Of a stretch of 8,989 bases of DNA, positions 5,234-8,989 are shown piece after piece. The translations under genes and the position numbers were made by a program. This stretch comes from Hyphomicrobiaceae bacterium (GTDB lineage Bacteria; Pseudomonadota; Alphaproteobacteria; Rhizobiales; Hyphomicrobiaceae). The first letter of the stretch is position 1. Every line of letters starts with the position of its first letter. The stretch is from assembly GCA_020442225.1 (NCBI GenBank), contig JAGRKR010000427.1, positions 1 through 8,989 of the forward strand. Reading direction: 5' to 3'. Under the pieces are notes generated by a model that worked only from the letters and a program-made list of their open reading frames with translations, made no database searches and was not told the DNA's origin.

Positions 5234-7768
5234 GTGATCGACCTGAACGATGTCTGGCAGCCACCGGTCCGTTTCGATCTCGCTGCCGTGCGCGACCGGT
5301 TGTCGGCGACGGCGGCCGACTGGCTGCCGGCGCTATTCCCGGAGGCACGGGCGTCTTCCGACCGGAAGACGCTTCGCTGCGCCGACCTCTCCGGCCGCCC
5401 ACCCCGCAACGAAGGTTCCTGCGTCATCCATCTGCAGGGGCCGCGCGCCGGCTGGGGCTATGACCACGCCACGGGCGAGTCCGCCGGACCCATCGACCTG
5501 ATCCATCATGCGATCGGTCTCTCGGGCGGCGCCCTGTTCGAGGAAGCGGCGCGGCTTGCGCGTCTCGACGCGCCGACAGCGACGCCACGAAGGTCGGGTC
5601 AGCCGAAGTCGGGCCACGCCCTCGAGGTGGCGCGTATACTCGATGGCTGCCAGCCCATCGCCGCTACCGTGGCAGAGGTTTATCTGCGGAGCCGCGGTCT
5701 GGCCGATCCAGGCTCGCCGGACCTCCTGTATCACCCCGACCTCACCGACTATGAGGCCAGGCGCGGCTGGTCCGGCATGGTCGCGGTCGTGCGCGATGGC
5801 GCCGGCGAACCGACCGGCGGCATTCATCGCACCTTCCTGCTCGACGATGGTTCGGCCAAGGCGCCGCCGGGCAAGAAGATGCTCGATGCGGTGGGCGGCG
5901 GCTCGGTGCGTCTCGCGCAGGTCGGCGACGATGGACATCTGGGCATCGCCGAGGGCATCGAGACGGCCCTGTCCGCACACACGATCTTCGGCGTGCCGAC
6001 ATGGGCGGCCCTGTCGGCCGATGGCCTCCGGCGCTGGCAGTGGCCCCAAGGCATCAGCCGCGTGACCATCTTCGCCGACGCCGGCGAAGCCGGGGCGCAG
6101 GCCGGGGCCGCCCTCGCCGAGCGCCTCAGCGTAGCCGGCATCGCCAACGCGATCGTCGCGCCGCTGCATGGCGACGATTTCAACGACGACCTCCGCCACG
6201 GTGTGACCGCAGCCGACTACAAGATCTCAGCCCCTGTTGCCGCAGCTGCGCCGCTCGCCACGGCCGCGGAATTCGAGCGGGCAGCCCGGGTGTTGACCAA
6301 TCCGCCTGATCTCACGGCCCTCGGCAGCCTGCTCGGCCAGCTCGTCCTGGCACGGCTGGAACCACTGCCCGAGCGCCAGGTCCTGGCGGCGATCAAGTCC
6401 GCCACCGGCATCGCCGTCTCCATCCTCGAGAAGCAGATCGCAGAGCTGCGCCGCCGGCTGAATGCCACCGGCGACATCCACCAGCGTCCCATTCGTCCGC
6501 TATGGGCAAGCCAGCTCCGCCTTGACCTGGCTGGGACGCCGGAACGCAACGAAGCCAACGTCATCACCGCGCTCTCAAATGACGAGGCCTTTGCCGGCGC
6601 TCTTGTGTTCGACGAGTTCCGCCAGGAGACCATGGTCAATCGGGCGCTGCCTTGGGACGAGGACGCCGCGAGGATCCCTCGACCATGGAGCGATGCCGAC
6701 GACGTGCGCTGTGCCGAGTGGCTCCAGCATCGCGAGATCAACGTCGCACCGATCGTCGTCAGTCGTAGCGCCATCGCGGTCGCCAGGGACATCCGCGTCC
6801 ATCCGGTGCGCGACTATCTGAACGGCCTCACCTGGGATGGCGTGCCCCGTCTGGCGAGCTGGGCGATCGCCTACCTCGGCGCGGACGACACGGCCCTAAA
6901 CCGCGCCTTCGGGTCGCGCTGGATGATCTCCGCCGTCGCGCGCATCATGCGCCCCGGCGCCAAGGTCGACCACATGCTGATCCTCGAAGGACCGCAGGGC
7001 GCGAAGAAGTCGACCGCGCTGAAGGTGCTGGCTGGTGACGAGTGGTTCACCGACGAACTCCCTGAGATCGGCTCGAAGGATGCTGCCCAGCAGATCCGCG
7101 GCATCTGGATCGTCGAGATCGCAGAACTCGATGCGATCGGCCGGGCCGAGGTCTCGCGCATCAAGGCGTTCCTGACCCGCACCATCGATCGATACCGGCC
7201 GCCCTATGGGCGCTACGTCATCGAAGTGCCCCGCGAGTGCGTCTTCGCCGGCAGCGTCAACCCGGACAGCTATCTCCGCGACGAGACCGGCAACCGCCGC
7301 TTCTGGCCGGTGCGGTGTGGCAGCATCGATCTCGACGCGCTTCGCCGCGACCGCGACCAGCTGTGGGCAGAAGCCGTCGTTCGGTTCCGTGACGGGGCAA
7401 TCTGGTGGCTCGATGACGCGGAGCTCATGGCCAACGCAACGGAGGAACAGGACGCCCGCTATCAGTCCGATGCCTGGGACGCCCTCATCGAACGCTGGCT
7501 CGTCTATGAGCGCCGCCGCATCAACCGTGGCTATGGCTATGACGATTGGGTCGATGAAGAAGTCGAACGGGGAAAGCCGATCACCGACCTCTCGGTCGGC
7601 GAGGTCCTCGATCAGGCGATCGGCATCGAGCCCGGTCGCTGGACGAAGAGCGATCAGATGCGCGTAGGAGCATACCTGAAGGCAAACGGATGGCAGCGCT
7701 ACCAGCGCCGGGTTCGAAATCTCCGCGAATGGCGCTATCGGCGAGCGGACGACAGCGTAGCCGTCTGA
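5234..7768 (+). CDS. Toprim primase fused to VirE-type SF3-like helicase
   Basis: An 844-aa fusion. Residues about 1-120 resemble a degenerate primase zinc-binding region (LRCADLSG, GWGYDHATGESAGPIDLIHHAIGL) without a full Cys set. A Toprim_3-like domain follows at about 232-325: GIAEGIETALSA with Glu240, IFADAGEAG with Asp282, and HGDDFNDDLR from 313. A middle linker to about 430 is helical. The C-terminal VirE (virulence-associated E) helicase has Walker A GPQGAKKST (586-594), Walker B WIVEIAELD with Glu628, Glu631 and Asp633, sensor GSVN (673-676), and GNRRFWPV with Arg688/Arg689. Such proteins prime and unwind DNA in phages and islands. The Toprim metal motif is DAG rather than DxD. GTG 5234 follows the helicase stop by nine bases and has no clear ribosome binding site, suggesting coupled translation. 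The most likely role is the element's replication initiator or replisome core. Confidence 0.88.
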   Translation: MIDLNDVWQPPVRFDLAAVRDRLSATAADWLPALFPEARASSDRKTLRCADLSGRPPRNEGSCVIHLQGPRAGWGYDHATGESAGPIDLIHHAIGLSGGALFEEAARLARLDAPTATPRRSGQPKSGHALEVARILDGCQPIAATVAEVYLRSRGLADPGSPDLLYHPDLTDYEARRGWSGMVAVVRDGAGEPTGGIHRTFLLDDGSAKAPPGKKMLDAVGGGSVRLAQVGDDGHLGIAEGIETALSAHTIFGVPTWAALSADGLRRWQWPQGISRVTIFADAGEAGAQAGAALAERLSVAGIANAIVAPLHGDDFNDDLRHGVTAADYKISAPVAAAAPLATAAEFERAARVLTNPPDLTALGSLLGQLVLARLEPLPERQVLAAIKSATGIAVSILEKQIAELRRRLNATGDIHQRPIRPLWASQLRLDLAGTPERNEANVITALSNDEAFAGALVFDEFRQETMVNRALPWDEDAARIPRPWSDADDVRCAEWLQHREINVAPIVVSRSAIAVARDIRVHPVRDYLNGLTWDGVPRLASWAIAYLGADDTALNRAFGSRWMISAVARIMRPGAKVDHMLILEGPQGAKKSTALKVLAGDEWFTDELPEIGSKDAAQQIRGIWIVEIAELDAIGRAEVSRIKAFLTRTIDRYRPPYGRYVIEVPRECVFAGSVNPDSYLRDETGNRRFWPVRCGSIDLDALRRDRDQLWAEAVVRFRDGAIWWLDDAELMANATEEQDARYQSDAWDALIERWLVYERRRINRGYGYDDWVDEEVERGKPITDLSVGEVLDQAIGIEPGRWTKSDQMRVGAYLKANGWQRYQRRVRNLREWRYRRADDSVAV

Positions 7769-7785
7769 CTGCTGACATTAAATAA

Positions 7786-7815
7786 CTGCCGTGCAAGATT
7801 GGAGCGTCCCGGCAG
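7786..7815. repeat. Weak inverted repeat between convergent genes
   Basis: CTGCCG (7786-7791) and CGGCAG (7810-7815) could pair across an 18-base loop in the 79-base gap between the primase-helicase gene and the opposite-strand gene. A CTGCGCGCAG palindrome follows at 7816-7825. There is no T-run, so a terminator call is weak, although the convergent arrangement makes one expected here. Confidence 0.2.
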
Positions 7816-7847
7816 CTGCGCGCAGGGATGCGGTTGGCGGATCCTGA

Positions 7848-8126
7848 TCACGTTTCCGCTGCCAGCCGGTCGGCCGCGCGGACAACGTCCGCGGGAGCCA
7901 TTTCGGCGTAGGCTGCAAATTCGAGAAGCCACGGCTCCCAACCGACGACCTGCTGCATGACACCGCTCAGGAAGCCTGGCTGCCGCGCGCCAAGCCGAAT
8001 TGTCTCGGGTTGAGTCCCGGTGAGAAGCAGGAAGCGTTCGAGCCTTTCCGGATCGGCGGCGATGAAGGCGAGCGCGGTGATCGCCACCATCTCCGGATCA
8101 GCCTGCTCCTGGGTCTGACGAATCAT
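7848..8126 (-). CDS. DUF3572-family protein on the opposite strand
   Basis: A 92-aa protein encoded against all its neighbours. The core ITALAFIAADPERLERFLLLTGTQPETIRLGARQPGFLSGVMQQVVGWEPWLLEFAAYAEMAPADVVRAADRL matches the DUF3572 pattern I know from alphaproteobacteria (AL.FiA.DPe.L.RFL.l.G..P...R..A..pgFl..vL......E..Ll.FA...g..P). It is all-helical, without signal peptide or membrane segment, and its function is unknown. The start at 8126 is chosen because the DUF core begins about 15 residues in; the nearest upstream purine-rich site is GGAG, 12 bases away. Its orientation inside a one-directional module suggests a separately transcribed cargo gene or a remnant of chromosomal sequence at an element edge. 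The resolvase gene to its right argues for the former. Confidence 0.75.
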   Translation of the reverse strand: MIRQTQEQADPEMVAITALAFIAADPERLERFLLLTGTQPETIRLGARQPGFLSGVMQQVVGWEPWLLEFAAYAEMAPADVVRAADRLAAET

Positions 8127-8194
8127 GCCTCGCTCTGGCTCCGGGGACGCCGAGAGTCACACCCCTTGCCACAATCGACAAGAGTTCAGAAGTG

Positions 8195-8211
8195 GACACA
8201 CGCTGTGTGTC
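8195..8211. promoter_or_regulatory. 17-bp palindrome GACACAC-GCT-GTGTGTC
   Basis: A perfect 7-bp inverted repeat around a 3-base centre. Its right arm overlaps the GTGTCA/GTCACC repeat at 8207-8214. It is a candidate site for a dimeric repressor controlling either the opposite-strand gene, whose start is 69 bases away, or the rightward resolvase gene. Confidence 0.4.
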
Positions 8212-8394
8212 ACCAACCGTCACCACTTTCATGAGCAGGTGGGGACTCTGCAGCCGCTTGAGTTTTCAATGGTGTCATCACCGTCACCACTGTCACCACC
8301 TGTTTCGAACATGGGCACGTGGAAGGCGGTTGTCTGGAACGGGGTGGCATCACGCATATTCCCAAGGGAAGGTGTTGACCCCCATGCGATGGTG

Positions 8395-8410
8395 GTGTCA
8401 GTGGTGACAC
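8395..8410. promoter_or_regulatory. 16-bp palindrome GTGTCA-GTGG-TGACAC
   Basis: A perfect 6-bp inverted repeat with a 4-base spacer, built from the same GTGTCA half-site as the neighbouring repeats. It lies about 190 bases before the resolvase gene. An operator for a dimeric regulator is the simplest reading; the cognate protein is unknown. Confidence 0.4.
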
Positions 8411-8598
8411 ACTGCTTAGCCGATTGAAATTAATAGGGTATTGGTGTCACCGCCCTGAGCGATGGGTAGTGACGGCGGAGGATCGGCGGGCTCAAGGAAA
8501 AAATGCTGCCTGTGCTCGTTTTCAGTTGCCCCGCCGTAATCGGTCTCTAGAATCAACATCGACCAAAGCCGAAGGCCCACTTCTCGTGAGCCTTCGTG

Positions 8599-8989
8599 AT
8601 GAATATCCCTTCCGCTGTCGTGCCCGGGGTGGCCAACGAGCCGCCGCCTGCCGTCACGACTCGCCCAGTCGAGACCTCGGGCGCTCCGGCCATCCTCGCC
8701 CTCGACCTTGGCACCACCACCGGCTGGGCGCTTCGCAATCTCCGCGGCCGCATCCTCAGTGGCACCGCCGAGTTCAAGCCGCACCGCTTCGAAGGCGGCG
8801 GCATGCGCTACCTCCGCTTCGAGCGCTGGCTCGACGAGACGCTCCGCCTCGCCGGTGACGTCCAGGCCGTCTACTTCGAGGAGGTGCGCCGACACGTCGG
8901 CGTTGACGCAGCCCATGCTTACGGGGGGTTCCTCGCCGGCCTCACCGCATGGTGCGAGGAACACGCGATCGCCTACCAGGGCGTCCCGG
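8599..8989 (+). CDS. RuvC-fold Holliday-junction resolvase, phage type (3' truncated by window)
   Basis: The open frame from ATG 8599 continues without a stop to the window edge: 130 codons plus one base. The first 30 residues are Pro/Thr/Val-rich and likely disordered. AILALDLGTTTGWAL follows (31-45), with Asp36 as the first catalytic acid of the RuvC/RNase H fold. AVYFEEVRRHVGVDAAHAYGGFLAGL (from 90) supplies the second acid, Glu94, and the usual 'g..aa..yG...g.l' helix. The last catalytic acids would lie beyond the edge. Phage RuvC-like enzymes cleave branched DNA during recombination or packaging, which fits the recombination genes to the left. An in-frame stop at 8587-8589 limits the start to GTG 8596 or ATG 8599; TGAG at 8587-8590 is a modest ribosome binding site. 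Codon composition matches the rest of the module. Confidence 0.82.
   Translation, partial: MNIPSAVVPGVANEPPPAVTTRPVETSGAPAILALDLGTTTGWALRNLRGRILSGTAEFKPHRFEGGGMRYLRFERWLDETLRLAGDVQAVYFEEVRRHVGVDAAHAYGGFLAGLTAWCEEHAIAYQGVP

Larger units (their letters stand above)
8156..8451. repeat. GTCACC/GTGTCA direct repeats in non-coding region
   Basis: The gap 8127-8598 holds no convincing gene but many GTCACC-type words. They occur at 8156 (GTCACACC), 8209, 8219, 8274 (GTCATCACC), 8283, 8292 and 8446. GTGTCA occurs at 8207, 8272, 8395 and 8444, and its inverse TGACAC at 8405. A composite unit, GTGTCAYC followed by ACCGTCACCACT, occurs at 8207-8227 and 8272-8291, 65 bases apart, differing by one base change and one inserted A. 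Close pairs are 9-10 bases apart, near one helical turn. The flank is less GC-rich than the genes (for example an AAATTAATAGGG stretch from 8427). Iterons of an origin or an operator array are possible; the units are too short and irregular for a CRISPR array. Confidence 0.55.

Noticed and set aside
5333..6199. Minus-strand open frame of 288 aa within the primase
   Set aside because: It is a shadow of the Toprim region; no domain is recognisable and it has no promoter or ribosome binding site of its own.
8209..8297. CRISPR array
   Set aside because: The repeated units are 6-12 bases, irregularly placed, with spacers of a few bases, and no cas genes are present; the Cas4-like nuclease belongs to a phage recombination operon.
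8371..8405. Sigma-70 promoter with TTGACC at 8375
   Set aside because: No TATAAT-like box occurs 16-18 bases downstream, so the -35-like word alone does not support a promoter.
8424..8858. Plus-strand frame of 144 aa from TTG 8424
   Set aside because: Most of it overlaps the RuvC-like gene in another frame; its second half is Arg/Pro/His-rich and no family is recognisable.
8416..8964. Minus-strand open frame of 182 aa at the right end
   Set aside because: It is antisense to the RuvC-like gene, which has catalytic-type Asp36 and Glu94 contexts and stays open to the edge.

Overview
The window is GC-rich with short gene gaps and several GTG starts. It looks like a replication and recombination module of a prophage or related integrated element in an alphaproteobacterium. 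The host assignment is inference: it rests on a DUF3572-like gene, a family I know from alphaproteobacteria, and on phage-type genes that I associate with Rhizobiales/Rhodospirillales prophages. No capsid, terminase, integrase, tRNA or rRNA is visible, so the element type cannot be fixed from this window.

Layout. Bases 1-150 are a non-coding regulatory region: eight roughly 11-bp-phased RTCCC repeats with G-quadruplex potential on the minus strand, then two inverted repeats just before the first gene. From 151 to 7768 all genes lie on the plus strand in operon-like order: a small AlpA/excisionase-type HTH protein (151-363); an unknown 123-aa protein (360-731); a structured 115-nt leader; a Sak4-like RecA-core ATPase (847-1695); an SSB/DUF669-like protein (1737-2438); an unknown 76-aa protein (2450-2680); a zinc-finger-like, probably DUF6511, protein ending in DDDIPF (2662-3048); a PD-(D/E)XK nuclease with Cas4/AddB-like cysteines (3061-3855); a Dda/RecD-like SF1B helicase (3902-5224); and an 844-aa Toprim primase plus VirE-type helicase (5234-7768). 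A single opposite-strand gene of DUF3572 type follows (7848-8126). Next comes a 470-nt non-coding stretch with GTCACC repeats and two palindromes. Last is the 5' part of a RuvC-fold resolvase gene that runs off the right edge (8599-8989).

How it may work together (inference). The primase-helicase would open and prime the template and the SF1B helicase would assist unwinding. The nuclease would make single-stranded ends, the SSB-like protein and Sak4-like ATPase would handle annealing or strand exchange, and the RuvC-like enzyme would resolve junctions. The HTH protein is a candidate switch for the set.

Most notable signal. The DUF6511-like zinc-finger protein ends in PFDDDIPF, the same tip that bacterial SSB uses to recruit repair and replication enzymes, while the SSB-like protein of the same operon lacks such a tip. 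This suggests that the ssDNA-binding and partner-recruiting functions may be split between two polypeptides.
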